A stretch of DNA of 40,154 bases from Desulfofustis sp. (GCA_022340565.1 JAJDNR010000033.1:1-40154), one strand, 5' to 3'. Counted from the stretch's first letter, positions 8,752-18,191 are shown. The notes: generated by a model not told the origin, from the sequence alone. A program made the numbers and translations.

Positions 8752-9159
8752 TCAGGAGATTGATTCATCTTTACCGGTCTCGACATCGGCGGAACCTGCG
8801 GTTTTCACCTCACCGTCCAGGGAGGCTCCGGGTTCGACGATGAGATTTTCCGCCGCCACCTTCCCCCTGATCATGCATCCCTTGCGGGCCGTGACCATGC
8901 CGGCCGAAACGCTGCCGTCGATGGTGCCGTGACAGACGAAGGTCACGACTTCCAGATCTCCTTTGATCGAGCCGGACTGGCTCAGGATGAGGTGCTCGCC
9001 TTTTATGTCTCCGTTGACCGTCCCGTCGATACGCGTCTTCCCCTGGAAGCTCAGATCACCGGTTATGATCATGTTCTGGTCGATGATAGACGAGATGGTC
9101 TCGTTGTCGACTCTGCGGGTCTGTTTGTCGAGGCTGCTGCTGCTCTTGAAGATGCTCAT
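8752..9159 (-). CDS. Bactofilin
   Basis: The 135-residue protein has the right-handed beta-helix repeats of bactofilins: 'IIDQNMIITGDLSFQGKTRIDGTVNGDIKGE', then 'GSIKGDLEV', 'GTIDGSVSA', 'GCMIRGKVAAENLIVEPGASLDGEV'. Short disordered tails flank it (Ser-rich at the N-terminus, acidic at the C-terminus). Bactofilins polymerise without nucleotide into membrane-associated filaments that position cell-wall enzymes. The ATG overlaps the stop of the upstream M23 peptidase (ATGA), the classic bactofilin/LytM pairing for cell shape. Confidence 0.95.
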   Translation of the reverse strand: MSIFKSSSSLDKQTRRVDNETISSIIDQNMIITGDLSFQGKTRIDGTVNGDIKGEHLILSQSGSIKGDLEVVTFVCHGTIDGSVSAGMVTARKGCMIRGKVAAENLIVEPGASLDGEVKTAGSADVETGKDESIS

Positions 9160-10136
9160 TGTGCCATATCGGCGAGGGCGGGAGTCAGATCGGCAACTTT
9201 CATGAACTTCTGAGGATTGATCGGCTTTTTGTTCAGCCTGATCTCGTAGTGCAGATGCGGTCCGGTGGAACGCCCGGTGTTACCGACCAGACCGATGATC
9301 TGGCCGCGCTTGACCGAGTCCCCCTTTTTGACACTGAAGCTTTTCAGGTGGCCGAAAATCGTCCGATAGCCGTTGCCGTGGTCGATTTCCACATAGTTCC
9401 CGTACCCGCCGTTCTGGTAAGCACAGACAACCACGCCGGCAGCTGTGGCTTTGATTTTATCACCATAATTGGCGAGGATGTCGACGCCTTCATGGAATCC
9501 TTTCCGGTCGTTCAATGGATCGGTGCGGTTCCCGAATTTTGATGAAACAGTCCCTTTGACCGGTCTGCCCAGCGGCAGGTATTTGATGGTCCGCAGATAC
9601 TCGTCCACCTTTTTCACCAAAGCGACATGGGGCTGCTCTTCGACGGGAATAAACGGGCCGCCGCGGTGACCCGTTTTCTCCGGTACCGGTTTGACGATCT
9701 TGATCCCGATCTGCTCCATGACCGATTCGATGAGTTCACTCCGAGAGTTCAGATCGCCGATGGCGCTGTTCATCATCTCGACGCTTTCCAGCTTCAGGCT
9801 GGAATTTTCCAGGTCGTACTGGGTTTGCTGATTGGTGAGCTTAAATTCGTAATCCTGTTTGATCGCTTCTATCCGCTCGTCCTGCGATTTCCTGAGCTGC
9901 TCGATTTCATTCAGATAGATCTGGGTCACCTGGGAGGTTCTGGCGAGTTCGGCCTCCAGTTCATGGACCTTTTTGCCTATGAATAACGAGTCGCCCGAGG
10001 TGATGAATATCAGCGCGGCGGCGATGATGCAGGCTGCAAGCAGAGAGGTGATTGAAAAAAATTTACTGCGGGAAAAAGCAAAATATGTTGAGCGTCCGTT
10101 TTCTCCAGTGACGATGATATGAAAACGCTCACTCAT
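9156..10136 (-). CDS. M23-family (LytM) peptidase, membrane anchored
   Basis: The 326-residue protein has a short cytoplasmic start, a transmembrane helix at about residues 26-46, a coiled-coil stretch (about 56-110) and a C-terminal LytM domain. The zinc ligands are visible: H in 'GFHEGVD' near 212, with its D, and the H-x-H of 'PHLHYE' near 293. It should cleave peptide cross-links in peptidoglycan from the periplasmic side. It is co-translated with the bactofilin, which in other bacteria recruits such endopeptidases to set cell curvature or stalks. The start at 10136 gives the expected N-terminal topology. Confidence 0.92.
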   Translation of the reverse strand: MSERFHIIVTGENGRSTYFAFSRSKFFSITSLLAACIIAAALIFITSGDSLFIGKKVHELEAELARTSQVTQIYLNEIEQLRKSQDERIEAIKQDYEFKLTNQQTQYDLENSSLKLESVEMMNSAIGDLNSRSELIESVMEQIGIKIVKPVPEKTGHRGGPFIPVEEQPHVALVKKVDEYLRTIKYLPLGRPVKGTVSSKFGNRTDPLNDRKGFHEGVDILANYGDKIKATAAGVVVCAYQNGGYGNYVEIDHGNGYRTIFGHLKSFSVKKGDSVKRGQIIGLVGNTGRSTGPHLHYEIRLNKKPINPQKFMKVADLTPALADMAQ

Positions 10137-10303
10137 AAATGGCTGGACTGTTGTGGAATATGTTTTTTACCTGTATATTTCGTATCTTATCCGTAAACGG
10201 GAGCTATTACCAGAAAAAAGTTGTACTGCTTATACCCTTAACGGCGTAAATTTTCAACCTGTGAGGATGGGTGTCCGGATCCCGGACCAATTCCAGAATC
10301 CCG

Positions 10304-12136
10304 ATGTCAGCAATCGTTACCCTGAAGTCCGTCAGCAAAGCGTTCGCTGCCCAGCAGCTTTTTACCAACCTCGATCTGGTCATCGGCGCCGGCGACCGGA
10401 TCGGATTGATCGGTCCCAACGGATCCGGGAAATCGACGCTGCTGAGGATCATCAGCGGTCTCGAAGACGAGGACGGCGGCGCGGTCGAGAAGCGCTCCGG
10501 GCTCATCGTCAGCTACCTGGCGCAGGATGATAGATTCCAGGAAGATGCTACCCCGCTGGACAACCTGCTCGAGCCGCTCGCCGCTTCCCCGCTGCCTTTC
10601 GAACAGAAGCTGAACCGCGCCCAGGCGCTGCTGAGCCGGATCGAGCTGGCGGATTCCGGGCAGCCGGTAGCGCAGCTGTCGGGCGGCTGGCGCAAGCGGG
10701 TGTCGATCTGCCGGGCGCTGATGATCGAACCGGACCTGCTGGTGTTGGACGAGCCCACCAATCACCTCGACATCGAGGGCATCGTCTGGCTGGAACAGCT
10801 GATCGGTAAGAACAGTCCGCTCAGCCCGCCGACCTGTATCCTGGTCAGTCATGACCGGCAGTTCCTGGAAAACTGCACGAACCGGATCGTCGAATTGTCT
10901 TCCCAGTATCCCGGCGGAATCTTTCAGGTCGATCGGAGCTATTCATATTTTCTCGAAAAACGGGCGGAATTTCTCGATCAGCAGCAGCGGCTCGAGGAGA
11001 AGCTCGCAAACAAGGTGCGCCGGGAGACCGAGTGGCTGCGCCGGGGGCCCAAGGCCCGCACGACCAAGGCGAAATACCGGATCGATGAAGCCTATCGGCT
11101 GAGCGACAGACTCGATACCATCAAGCACCACAACCGGGCGGGCAGCACGGTGGCCATCGACTTCACCGCTACCGGCAGAAAGACCAAAAAGCTTCTGGAG
11201 GTCCGCCATCTCGGCCTCATGCGTCAGGGCACAAGCCTGTTCTCCGATCTCAGTTTCACGGTGACTCCGGGGACACGCATCGGTCTGGTGGGCAGAAATG
11301 GCTGCGGGAAATCGAGCCTGCTCAATCTGCTCTATGGCTGTGCAACCGGCGGGCTGGAGCCGGACGAGGGAACAGTCGCCGCCGCCGACGGCCTGGCCAT
11401 CGTCAACTTTGTTCAGGACCGCGGCTGCCTCGACACGGAGATTTCATTGCGCAGGGCACTGGCACCGGAAGGCGACTCGGTGGTTTTCAGGGGGCGGTCT
11501 GTGCATGTCGTGTCCTGGGCGAAACGCTTCCTGTTCAGACCGGACCAGCTCGACACGCCGGTCGGCAGCCTGTCCGGCGGCGAGCAGGCCAGGATCCTGA
11601 TCGCCGAGCTGATGCGGCAGCCGGCCGATATCCTGCTGCTCGACGAACCTACCAACGATCTCGATATCGCCTCCCTGGACGTGTTGGAGGAAAGCCTGCA
11701 GGAATTCGGCGGCGCGGTCATGCTGGTAACCCACGACCGCTACCTGCTCGACCGCGTCTGCGACCAGGTCCTCGGTTTCACCGGAGACGGGCGCATCGCG
11801 ATGTATGGTGACTACGAACAGTGGCTGAACGATCTGGAGGATCGGCGGCGGAGCCTGAAACCGGTTCCGGCCCCGGCTGCGGCAAAAGCCCCGCCGAAGA
11901 AACCCAAAGGCGGCCGCCTGACCTATCTCGAACAGCGGGAATACGAGCAGATTGAAGAGCGGATCATGGCGGCCGAACTGTCCTGCGGGAAGCTCGAGCA
12001 GCAGATAGAAGATCCGGCGCTGGCAGCAGACCCTGCCAAATTGCAGGAGGTATGGGCTGGCCTTGATCGGGCGCGGGCCGAGATCGAACGCCTCTACGCC
12101 CGGTGGGATGAGCTGGAGCGCAAAAAACAATCCTGA
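10304..12136 (+). CDS. ABC-F family ATPase (Uup-like)
   Basis: This is a soluble protein of about 610 residues with two nucleotide-binding domains and no membrane segments. Domain 1 has 'GPNGSGKST', 'LSGGWRKR' and 'LDEPTNHLD'. Domain 2 has 'GRNGCGKSS', 'LSGGEQARI' and 'LDEPTNDLD'. A linker rich in Arg/Lys ('RRGPKARTTKAKY') and a C-terminal coiled-coil tail ('EYEQIEERI...') fit the Uup branch of ABC-F proteins, which act on ribosomes or branched DNA rather than as transporters. I chose the ATG at 10304 because the family sequence begins there. An upstream GTG at 10271 has a better ribosome site and adds 11 residues. Confidence 0.9.
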   Translation: MSAIVTLKSVSKAFAAQQLFTNLDLVIGAGDRIGLIGPNGSGKSTLLRIISGLEDEDGGAVEKRSGLIVSYLAQDDRFQEDATPLDNLLEPLAASPLPFEQKLNRAQALLSRIELADSGQPVAQLSGGWRKRVSICRALMIEPDLLVLDEPTNHLDIEGIVWLEQLIGKNSPLSPPTCILVSHDRQFLENCTNRIVELSSQYPGGIFQVDRSYSYFLEKRAEFLDQQQRLEEKLANKVRRETEWLRRGPKARTTKAKYRIDEAYRLSDRLDTIKHHNRAGSTVAIDFTATGRKTKKLLEVRHLGLMRQGTSLFSDLSFTVTPGTRIGLVGRNGCGKSSLLNLLYGCATGGLEPDEGTVAAADGLAIVNFVQDRGCLDTEISLRRALAPEGDSVVFRGRSVHVVSWAKRFLFRPDQLDTPVGSLSGGEQARILIAELMRQPADILLLDEPTNDLDIASLDVLEESLQEFGGAVMLVTHDRYLLDRVCDQVLGFTGDGRIAMYGDYEQWLNDLEDRRRSLKPVPAPAAAKAPPKKPKGGRLTYLEQREYEQIEERIMAAELSCGKLEQQIEDPALAADPAKLQEVWAGLDRARAEIERLYARWDELERKKQS

Positions 12137-12166
12137 CAAAAGTGACGAGAGGCGACGAGAGGAGCC

Positions 12167-13108
12167 ATGGCGACGTATACCGTACTGACGCCGGAACTGG
12201 TCGAGCAGATCATCAGCAGCTATCCGGTGGGCCGGGTGCGCGGGTTCCATCCTCTTGAGGGCGGGCTGGCCAATTCGAGCATAAAGGTCGATACCGCTAC
12301 GGGAGTCTACGTCCTCTCCGTATGCGACGAGAAGGATTTCGCTGAAATCAACAGGCTGTGCTCGATCCTGAGCTGCCTCGAAGCAGCTGGTTTTCCTGCC
12401 ACCAAGGTTATCGCAGCAGAAGACGGACGGCTCTACCTCGACCACGACGGCAAGCCGGTCTACCTGAAGCAGTACATCCCCGGGCAGGTGGTCAATCAAC
12501 TCGATAGGCAGCAGCTGTTTCAGGTCGGGGCCGCCCTGGCCCAGCTGCATGCGCTGAGGCCTCCCGCCTCTCTCGAGCGGCGCTTTTCCTACGGGGTCGA
12601 ATCTTTCGCCGAACTTGAAGGGATTGCCGGAGACGATGAGTATCTGAGTTGGCTTTCCAGGCGCCGGCATCATATTGCCGAAATCTGCGACGATGCGCTG
12701 CCGAAGGGATTCATCCACGGCGATCTGTTTTACGACAACCTGCTCTTCGCCGGCGGGACCCTGGTCGCCCTTCTCGACTTCGAGGAGGCCTGTGAATACT
12801 TTCTGGTTTTCGACATCGGCATGGCAGCCGCCGGCTGTTGCACCGCCGCTGACCGCTTCTCGCTCGAGCTGACCGGATCCCTGGTTGCCGGGTATCAGCG
12901 CGTCCGTGAACTCGAAGCGTTGGAGCGGGAGCTGCTTCAGCGCCATATCGAATACGCTGCGGCGGCCACTTCGTTCTGGAGGTACCGGCAGTATAACCTG
13001 AGAAATCCGGATGCCCGGATGAAACATCACTACCGGGCGATGCATGATCTGGCCTGCCAGATTGCAGCCATCGAGCCGGCCCGATTCGTCAGCGTCGTGT
13101 TCGGCTGA
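12167..13108 (+). CDS. Homoserine-kinase-like phosphotransferase (APH fold)
   Basis: The protein has 313 residues. The aminoglycoside-phosphotransferase fold is shown by 'GFIHGDLFYDNLLF' (catalytic H-x-D-x4-N) and 'LVALLDFEEACEYFLVFDI' (metal-binding D). The N-terminal pattern ('FHPLEGGLANSSIKVDTATGVYVLSV') and overall length match the ThrB type-II homoserine kinases, which phosphorylate homoserine for threonine synthesis. A related small-molecule kinase cannot be excluded. The ribosome site GAGAGGAG lies just before the ATG. It follows the ABC-F gene by 30 bases and may share its transcript. Confidence 0.7.
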   Translation: MATYTVLTPELVEQIISSYPVGRVRGFHPLEGGLANSSIKVDTATGVYVLSVCDEKDFAEINRLCSILSCLEAAGFPATKVIAAEDGRLYLDHDGKPVYLKQYIPGQVVNQLDRQQLFQVGAALAQLHALRPPASLERRFSYGVESFAELEGIAGDDEYLSWLSRRRHHIAEICDDALPKGFIHGDLFYDNLLFAGGTLVALLDFEEACEYFLVFDIGMAAAGCCTAADRFSLELTGSLVAGYQRVRELEALERELLQRHIEYAAAATSFWRYRQYNLRNPDARMKHHYRAMHDLACQIAAIEPARFVSVVFG

Positions 13109-13175
13109 CCGGGGGGGCCCGGGCCGACGGTCTGCCTGGAATCGCCGCCAGGGAAAAAATAATCCACCGATGTTC

Positions 13176-13204
13176 TTGACAAGAGCGGGTCAACAGGGTT
13201 GAAT
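13176..13204 (+). promoter_or_regulatory. Candidate promoter of the liv operon
   Basis: A perfect TTGACA at 13176-13181 is followed after 17 bases by TTGAAT at 13199-13204 (4 of 6 to the -10 consensus). This places a start about 75 bases before livK. A 6-bp inverted repeat (13201-13206 and 13222-13227) lies at the expected start point. Confidence 0.45.
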
Positions 13205-13287
13205 TTCTGTTTTACGTCATAAAATTCCCGCGGGCTGTACGGAGGGGCGGGGCCAGCAGATAACCACATCATGAAAAGGAGAATGCA

Positions 13288-14400
13288 ATGAGAAAATCGT
13301 TATTGGTTTCCACTGTCTGCGGCGTTGCTGCCGGGATGCTGCTGTTTGGCCAGGTGCACGCCGCCGACCTGAAGATCGGCATCATGATTCCCACTACCGG
13401 ATCCGAGGCGACATCCGGGAAAGACATGGAAAACGCGATAAAGCTCGCGGCCAAGGAGATTAACGAGGGCGGCGGGGTCCTGGGGATGAATATCGTCACC
13501 ATGACCGGCGACGACGCCTGTGATCCCCAGCAGGGAACAGCGGCGGCCAACAAGCTCGTCTCGGCGGATGTCGCTGCGGTAGTCGGCGGCTACTGTTCGG
13601 GTGCCACCCTGCCGACCCTGAAAATCTACGGTGACGCCAATGTACCGTTCGTGATCTGCGCGGCCAACTCCACCAAGCTGATCGATGCGAACATGGGCAA
13701 CGCCTTTCAGATCAACTCAACCGGCTTCGACCAGGTGAACACGGCGGTCGAGCTGTTCGAGAAGAAGGGAATCCAGAAAATCGCCCTCATCCACCAGGGC
13801 GACGGTTATTCCGAGGATCTTGCCAAGCTGACCCGCGAAAAGTGGACGGCGATGGGCAAGGAAGTGGTTGCCTATGAAGTCGTCAACAAAGGCGAACAGG
13901 ATCAGTCGGCGCTGGTTACCCGCATCAAGTCCAAGGCTCCCGATGCGGTATTCTGGACCGCCTACTACGCCGACGGCGCGCTCGTCATCAAGCAGCTGCG
14001 CCAGGCCGGCTATCGCGATCTGATTGCCGTCGGCGACGGTTCCAACTCTCCAAAGCTGCTTGAAATCGCCGGCAAGGCGGCGGAAGGCGTCTACTGCTTT
14101 TCCAACCCGACAGTCGAATATCTGCCGGCGGCCAAGGAATTCCACGCCAAATACAAGCAGACCTTCAATCAGGAACCCGATGCCTATGCGGCACTGGCCT
14201 ATGACGGCATGAACCTGATGGCAGACGCGATTACCCGCGCCGGGTCAACCGACAAGGATGCCATCAAAAAGGCGCTTGCCGAAACCTCGGGGTTCACCGG
14301 CATTGCCGGTCCGATTTCGTTCACCGACAAGAACACGCTGGCGCGCAGCAACTTCGTCACGCTGATCGCCAAAGACGGCAAATGGACGCTTGCCGAGTAG
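13288..14400 (+). CDS. livK: Branched-chain amino-acid ABC transporter, substrate-binding protein
   Basis: The 370-residue protein has a Sec signal peptide (positively charged start, hydrophobic core, cleavage after 'VHA' at residue 25). The mature part is a type-1 periplasmic binding protein: 'LKIGIMIPTTGSEATSGKDMENAIKLAAKEINEGGGVLG', 'DDACDPQQGTAAANKL', 'VVGGYCSGATL'. It captures leucine, isoleucine, valine or a related amino acid and delivers it to LivHMGF, encoded directly downstream. The ribosome site AGGAG lies six bases before the ATG. The binding specificity cannot be read from sequence alone. Confidence 0.93.
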   Translation: MRKSLLVSTVCGVAAGMLLFGQVHAADLKIGIMIPTTGSEATSGKDMENAIKLAAKEINEGGGVLGMNIVTMTGDDACDPQQGTAAANKLVSADVAAVVGGYCSGATLPTLKIYGDANVPFVICAANSTKLIDANMGNAFQINSTGFDQVNTAVELFEKKGIQKIALIHQGDGYSEDLAKLTREKWTAMGKEVVAYEVVNKGEQDQSALVTRIKSKAPDAVFWTAYYADGALVIKQLRQAGYRDLIAVGDGSNSPKLLEIAGKAAEGVYCFSNPTVEYLPAAKEFHAKYKQTFNQEPDAYAALAYDGMNLMADAITRAGSTDKDAIKKALAETSGFTGIAGPISFTDKNTLARSNFVTLIAKDGKWTLAE

Positions 14401-14437
14401 CCTGAAGCTTACCGGTCTGCAGTTCCTTGTATTTCAG

Positions 14438-14467
14438 GGGAAACGGCCTGCCCGAGGGCCGTTTCCC
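14438..14467 (+). terminator. Hairpin between livK and livH (attenuator)
   Basis: Perfect 11-bp arms at 14438-14448 and 14457-14467 enclose an 8-base loop, with no real T-run after them. Such a hairpin behind the binding-protein gene commonly protects its mRNA and lowers expression of the permease genes, giving an excess of LivK. Confidence 0.6.
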
Positions 14468-14544
14468 TATTGATCCGGGATCTTCGCCGCTTCGTCGCCG
14501 GCAGGTTCGGTCGGCGGGCTGGAATTTAGTACGCCTTACATCCC

Positions 14545-15459
14545 ATGTCGTTTCAGGATATCCTTTTACAGCAGCTTGCCAACGGTCTGATTCTCGGCTC
14601 CTTCTACGCCCTTGTCGCTCTCGGCTACACGATGGTGTACGGCATCATCAAGCTGCTCAATTTCGCCCACGGCGATCTCTATATGCTCGGTGCCTTCATC
14701 GGCTTTGTGGTGCTCTCCTTTCTCAGCGCCTTCCTCGGCGACAGCTGGACGGGAATCCTCTGCTCGATGGTGCTCAGCATGATCGCGGTGGGGCTGCTCG
14801 GGGTGCTGATTCAGCGGGTCGCGTATCAGCCGATGCTGTCTGCCCCGAGGCTCTCCATCCTGATTACCGCGCTGGCCGTGTCGATGATTCTCGCCAACCT
14901 GGTCATGGCGCTCACCGACGGCGAGTATCTGGCCTTTTCCACCGATCTCGGGTACGACGGCCTCGAACTCGGCAACGTCTTTATCACCTATACGCAGATG
15001 GTGCTGGTCGGTGCGGCGGCGGTGCTGATGATCGCGCTTTACCTCTTCGTCCACAAGACCATGTACGGAAAGGCCATGCGGGCCATCGCCATCGATCAGG
15101 ATGCGTGCCGGCTGATGGGCATCAACGTCAACCGGATCATCGCCCTCACCTTCTTCATCGGTACTTCGCTGGCAGCGAGTGCGGGCATCATGGCCGGCAC
15201 CTACTACGGTTCCATTCATTTCTTCATGGGCTTCGTGGTCGGTCTCAAGGCTTTCACCTCGGCGGTTATCGGCGGTATCGGCTCGATACCCGGAGCGATG
15301 CTCGGCGGTCTGCTGCTGGGGCTGCTGGAGTCTTACGGTACCCAGATCCCGTTCATCGGCACCGAGTGGAAGGACGTGTTCTCCTTCGGCATCCTGATTC
15401 TGCTGCTGGTTTTCAAGCCGACCGGGATCCTCGGCAAAACTGAAATCGAAAGGATGTAG
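14545..15459 (+). CDS. livH: Branched-chain amino-acid ABC transporter permease LivH
   Basis: This is a 304-residue, highly hydrophobic inner-membrane protein with about eight helices. Family signatures include 'LANGLILGSFYALVALGYTMVYGIIKLLNFAHGDLYMLGAF' at the N-terminus and 'GRAMRAIA'-type loop 'GKAMRAIAIDQDACRLMGINVNRII' that contacts the ATPases. It forms the translocation pore with LivM, encoded one base after its stop. The ATG at 14545 starts the conserved sequence. Confidence 0.93.
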   Translation: MSFQDILLQQLANGLILGSFYALVALGYTMVYGIIKLLNFAHGDLYMLGAFIGFVVLSFLSAFLGDSWTGILCSMVLSMIAVGLLGVLIQRVAYQPMLSAPRLSILITALAVSMILANLVMALTDGEYLAFSTDLGYDGLELGNVFITYTQMVLVGAAAVLMIALYLFVHKTMYGKAMRAIAIDQDACRLMGINVNRIIALTFFIGTSLAASAGIMAGTYYGSIHFFMGFVVGLKAFTSAVIGGIGSIPGAMLGGLLLGLLESYGTQIPFIGTEWKDVFSFGILILLLVFKPTGILGKTEIERM

Positions 15460-15460
15460 C

Positions 15461-16447
15461 ATGACCAGTCCTGACTCTATCTCCGGTGCAGCGAATCAGG
15501 CAGACGGTTCCGGCGGTCCGCTGGGTTGGCTCGAGTCGCAGCGCAACCGGCTGATCGTGCTGTCGGTCATGGCTGCGGCGGCGATGCTGCTGCCGCTGAT
15601 CGCCAACAATTACGTACTCGAGGTGATGAGCAACGTCTGGTTCTACGTGATGCTCTGCCTCGGTTTGAACATCGTGGTCGGCTATGCCGGGCTGCTCGAC
15701 CTCGGCTACGCCGCGTTTTTCGCGGTGGGCGCCTATACCACCGGGATTCTGACCTCTCAGTTCGGGGTCAACTTCTGGCTGACGATCCCGGCGGCGGTAC
15801 TGTTCTCGTGCGTCGCCGGGATCGTTATCGGCGGCCCCACGCTGCGGCTGCGCAGCGACTATCTGGCCATCGTCACGCTGGGGTTCGGCGAGATCGTACG
15901 GATTATCGCCAGGAACCTGGAAATCACCGGCGGGGCGAGCGGGCTGATCGGCATCGAGAAGCCCTCGATCTTCGGATTCGAGATCAGCCAGATCGCCCAT
16001 TTCTATTACGTCTTCCTGATCCTTGCCGTTCTCGCCTGTTTCGTCAGTTACCGGCTGCAGCATTCGCGGCTCGGAAGGGCCTGGCAGTATGTGCGGGAAG
16101 ACGAGGATGCGGCCGAGGCGATGGGTATCGACCGGGTCGCGGTGAAACTTTACGCCTATGTGATCGGCGCGATTTTCGGGGGGATCGCCGGCTGCTTTTT
16201 TGCCGCCAAGATGACCGCCATATCACCGGAGACATTTACCTTCCAGCAGTCGGTGCTGATCCTGCTCGGTGTGGTTCTGGGCGGAATGGGCAAGATCCCC
16301 GGAGTGATCGTCGGAGCCTTCGCGCTGGTGCTGTTCCCCGAGGTGTTCCGCGACCTCGGGTCGTCGCGGATCCTGGTTTTCGCGATCGTGATGCTGGTGA
16401 TCATGCTGTATCGCCCCGAGGGGATATGGCCGGCGAAAAAATCGTAA
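15461..16447 (+). CDS. livM: Branched-chain amino-acid ABC transporter permease LivM
   Basis: The second permease has 328 residues and multiple hydrophobic segments. It shows the LivM pattern 'GLNIVVGYAGLLDLGYAAFFAVGAYTTGIL', 'TLRLRSDYLAIVTLGFGEIVRII' and the EAA-like loop 'GRAWQYVREDEDAAEAMGID'. The start follows the livH stop by one base, so the two are translationally coupled, consistent with a heterodimeric pore. The first 30 residues are polar, as usual for the family's variable N-terminus. Confidence 0.93.
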   Translation: MTSPDSISGAANQADGSGGPLGWLESQRNRLIVLSVMAAAAMLLPLIANNYVLEVMSNVWFYVMLCLGLNIVVGYAGLLDLGYAAFFAVGAYTTGILTSQFGVNFWLTIPAAVLFSCVAGIVIGGPTLRLRSDYLAIVTLGFGEIVRIIARNLEITGGASGLIGIEKPSIFGFEISQIAHFYYVFLILAVLACFVSYRLQHSRLGRAWQYVREDEDAAEAMGIDRVAVKLYAYVIGAIFGGIAGCFFAAKMTAISPETFTFQQSVLILLGVVLGGMGKIPGVIVGAFALVLFPEVFRDLGSSRILVFAIVMLVIMLYRPEGIWPAKKS

Positions 16448-16477
16448 GTGGTCGAATCAAGAACCGAATCCCTGATA

Positions 16478-17254
16478 ATGGCGCTGCTCACAGTCGATAA
16501 ACTGAACCTGAACTTTGCGGGACTGCAGGTCATCAAGGATCTCAGCTTTTCCGTGGAGCAGGGCAGCATCGCCAGCCTGATCGGCCCCAACGGGGCCGGC
16601 AAGACCTCGGTGTTCAACTGCTTGACCGGGTTCTACAAGCCCGGCAGCGGCCGCATCGATTTCGACGGCCGGGCCATCACCCGCCAGCGTCCGCACCGGA
16701 TCACCCGGCGAGGAATGGCCCGCACCTTCCAGAACCTGAGACTGTTCAAGTCGATGACCGTGCTCGAGAACGTGATGTCGGGAATGCATTGCCGCACCCG
16801 GGCCGGCGCCATCGGGGCGATCCTGCGCACCGGTTCGCAGCGGCGCGAGGAGCGCGAAATCAGGGAATTCTGCGAATCCTGTCTGGAATTCGTGGGCATC
16901 CTCGGTGAGAAGGACCGGGTCGCCTCGAACCTCTCATACGGTACCCAACGCAGGGTCGAATGGGCCCGGGCGCTGGCCACCAGGCCGCGGCTGCTGCTGC
17001 TCGACGAACCGGCCGCGGGCCTCAACTTCGATGAAAAGCAGCGGCTGATCGGGCTCATCAAACGGATCCGCGACGAACTGGACATCACCGTCCTGCTCAT
17101 CGAGCACGACATGGGGCTGGTCATGAAGGTTTCTGAAATGATCACGGTGATCGACTACGGGCGGAAAATCGCCGAGGGCAATGCCCAGCAGGTGCAAAGC
17201 AACCCCAAGGTGATCGAGGCGTATCTCGGCAGGGAAGAGGATGAGGAGCCATGA
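16478..17254 (+). CDS. livG: Branched-chain amino-acid ABC transporter ATPase LivG
   Basis: From the ATG at 16478 the protein has 258 residues. It contains Walker A 'GPNGAGKTS', the Q-loop region 'ITRRGMARTFQNLRLF', the signature 'NLSYGTQRRVEWARAL', Walker B 'LLLLDEPAAGL' and the H-loop 'LIEHDMGLVM'. The long insertion after the Q-loop is typical of LivG rather than LivF. A GTG at 16448, directly after livM, would add ten residues that do not match the family. LivG pairs with LivF to drive the LivHM permease. Confidence 0.92.
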   Translation: MALLTVDKLNLNFAGLQVIKDLSFSVEQGSIASLIGPNGAGKTSVFNCLTGFYKPGSGRIDFDGRAITRQRPHRITRRGMARTFQNLRLFKSMTVLENVMSGMHCRTRAGAIGAILRTGSQRREEREIREFCESCLEFVGILGEKDRVASNLSYGTQRRVEWARALATRPRLLLLDEPAAGLNFDEKQRLIGLIKRIRDELDITVLLIEHDMGLVMKVSEMITVIDYGRKIAEGNAQQVQSNPKVIEAYLGREEDEEP

Positions 17255-17967
17255 GCGAGCCCATTCTTGAAATAGAGAATCTGGAGACCTATTACGGCAA
17301 GATTCACGCCCTTCGCTCCATATCATTCACGGTCAACAAAGGGGAGATCGTCACCCTGCTCGGTGCCAACGGGGCCGGTAAAAGTACCACCCTGCGCACC
17401 ATCTCGGGCCTGACCCGGGCGAGTGGCGGGACGGTCCGCTTCCTCGGTGAGGACATCACCAGAAAAGCGGCCCATGACATCGTCAAGATGGGGTTGATCC
17501 ACGTCCCCGAAGGAAGAAAGATCTTCAAGGGGATGACCATTCTTGAAAACCTCGAACTCGGTTCCTTCACCCTCACCGACGAGGACGAGCGCGCCCGCCG
17601 CCTGCAGCATGTATTCGAAATATTTCCGGTGCTCAGGGAGCGGAGGCACCGGGACTCGGCGTTTCTGTCCGGAGGCGAGCAGCAGATGCTGGCCATCGGC
17701 CGCTCGATGATGACCAATCCCAGGCTGCTGCTCCTCGATGAGCCGTCCATGGGACTGGCCCCGTTTCTGGTCCAGGAGATCATGCGGATCATCGTCAAGC
17801 TCAATAGGGAAGGGGTGACCATCCTGCTTGTTGAGCAGAACGCCAAGGTCGCGCTCAAACTCGCCAACTGCGGCTACGTCCTCGAGACCGGCAGGATCGT
17901 GATCCAGGGCGACGCCGAAACCCTGCGCCGGGACGAATCGATCATCAAGGCATACCTCGGCGAATGA
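17251..17967 (+). CDS. livF: Branched-chain amino-acid ABC transporter ATPase LivF
   Basis: The 238-residue ATPase has Walker A 'GANGAGKST', 'IVKMGLIHVPEGRKIFKGMTILENL' (a LivF hallmark), signature 'LSGGEQQML', Walker B 'LLLLDEPSMGLAP' and H-loop 'LLVEQNAKVAL'. Its ATG overlaps the livG stop (ATGA). It is the last gene of the liv operon; no clean terminator follows directly, but a long palindromic element begins about 70 bases downstream and may end the transcript. Confidence 0.93.
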   Translation: MSEPILEIENLETYYGKIHALRSISFTVNKGEIVTLLGANGAGKSTTLRTISGLTRASGGTVRFLGEDITRKAAHDIVKMGLIHVPEGRKIFKGMTILENLELGSFTLTDEDERARRLQHVFEIFPVLRERRHRDSAFLSGGEQQMLAIGRSMMTNPRLLLLDEPSMGLAPFLVQEIMRIIVKLNREGVTILLVEQNAKVALKLANCGYVLETGRIVIQGDAETLRRDESIIKAYLGE

Positions 17968-18033
17968 CCCGATGGGCATTGCTGCGAATTTCCATCGAAA
18001 AATGGATCTGAAAATTCTGGTTCGGGGAAGGAC

Positions 18034-18191
18034 GCGGGGGTGGGCTAATTGCGGCTGCTGCTCTCCGGCCTTATCGCCGTATCAGTGAAACGTCGATTCG
18101 GATGTCGGCCTTCGGCCGCCTGGGCGGTCGACAGGCGGTTTCACTGATAAGGCGGGCCTCCGCGATGCATCCGCAACCAACCCACCCCCGC
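18034..18191. repeat. Nested palindromic element downstream of livF
   Basis: The outer arms 18034-18044 and 18181-18191 are perfectly complementary (11 bp). The pairing continues at 18049-18054 with 18171-18176 (6 bp). A third, perfect 12-bp pair lies at 18080-18091 with 18138-18149. At the centre is a small hairpin (18106-18118, 5-bp stem, 3-base loop). As RNA or single-stranded DNA the whole 158 bases could fold into one long cruciform-like stem. No coding frame is apparent. It may be a repetitive extragenic palindrome-like element or serve as the liv terminator. Confidence 0.6.

Noticed and set aside
11444-13045. 533-codon leftward frame across the ABC-F and kinase genes
   Set aside because: It runs antisense to two well-recognised genes and has the biased composition of a shadow frame.
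14427-15443. 338-codon frame overlapping livH
   Set aside because: It is Arg/His-rich, typical of an out-of-frame shadow of livH.
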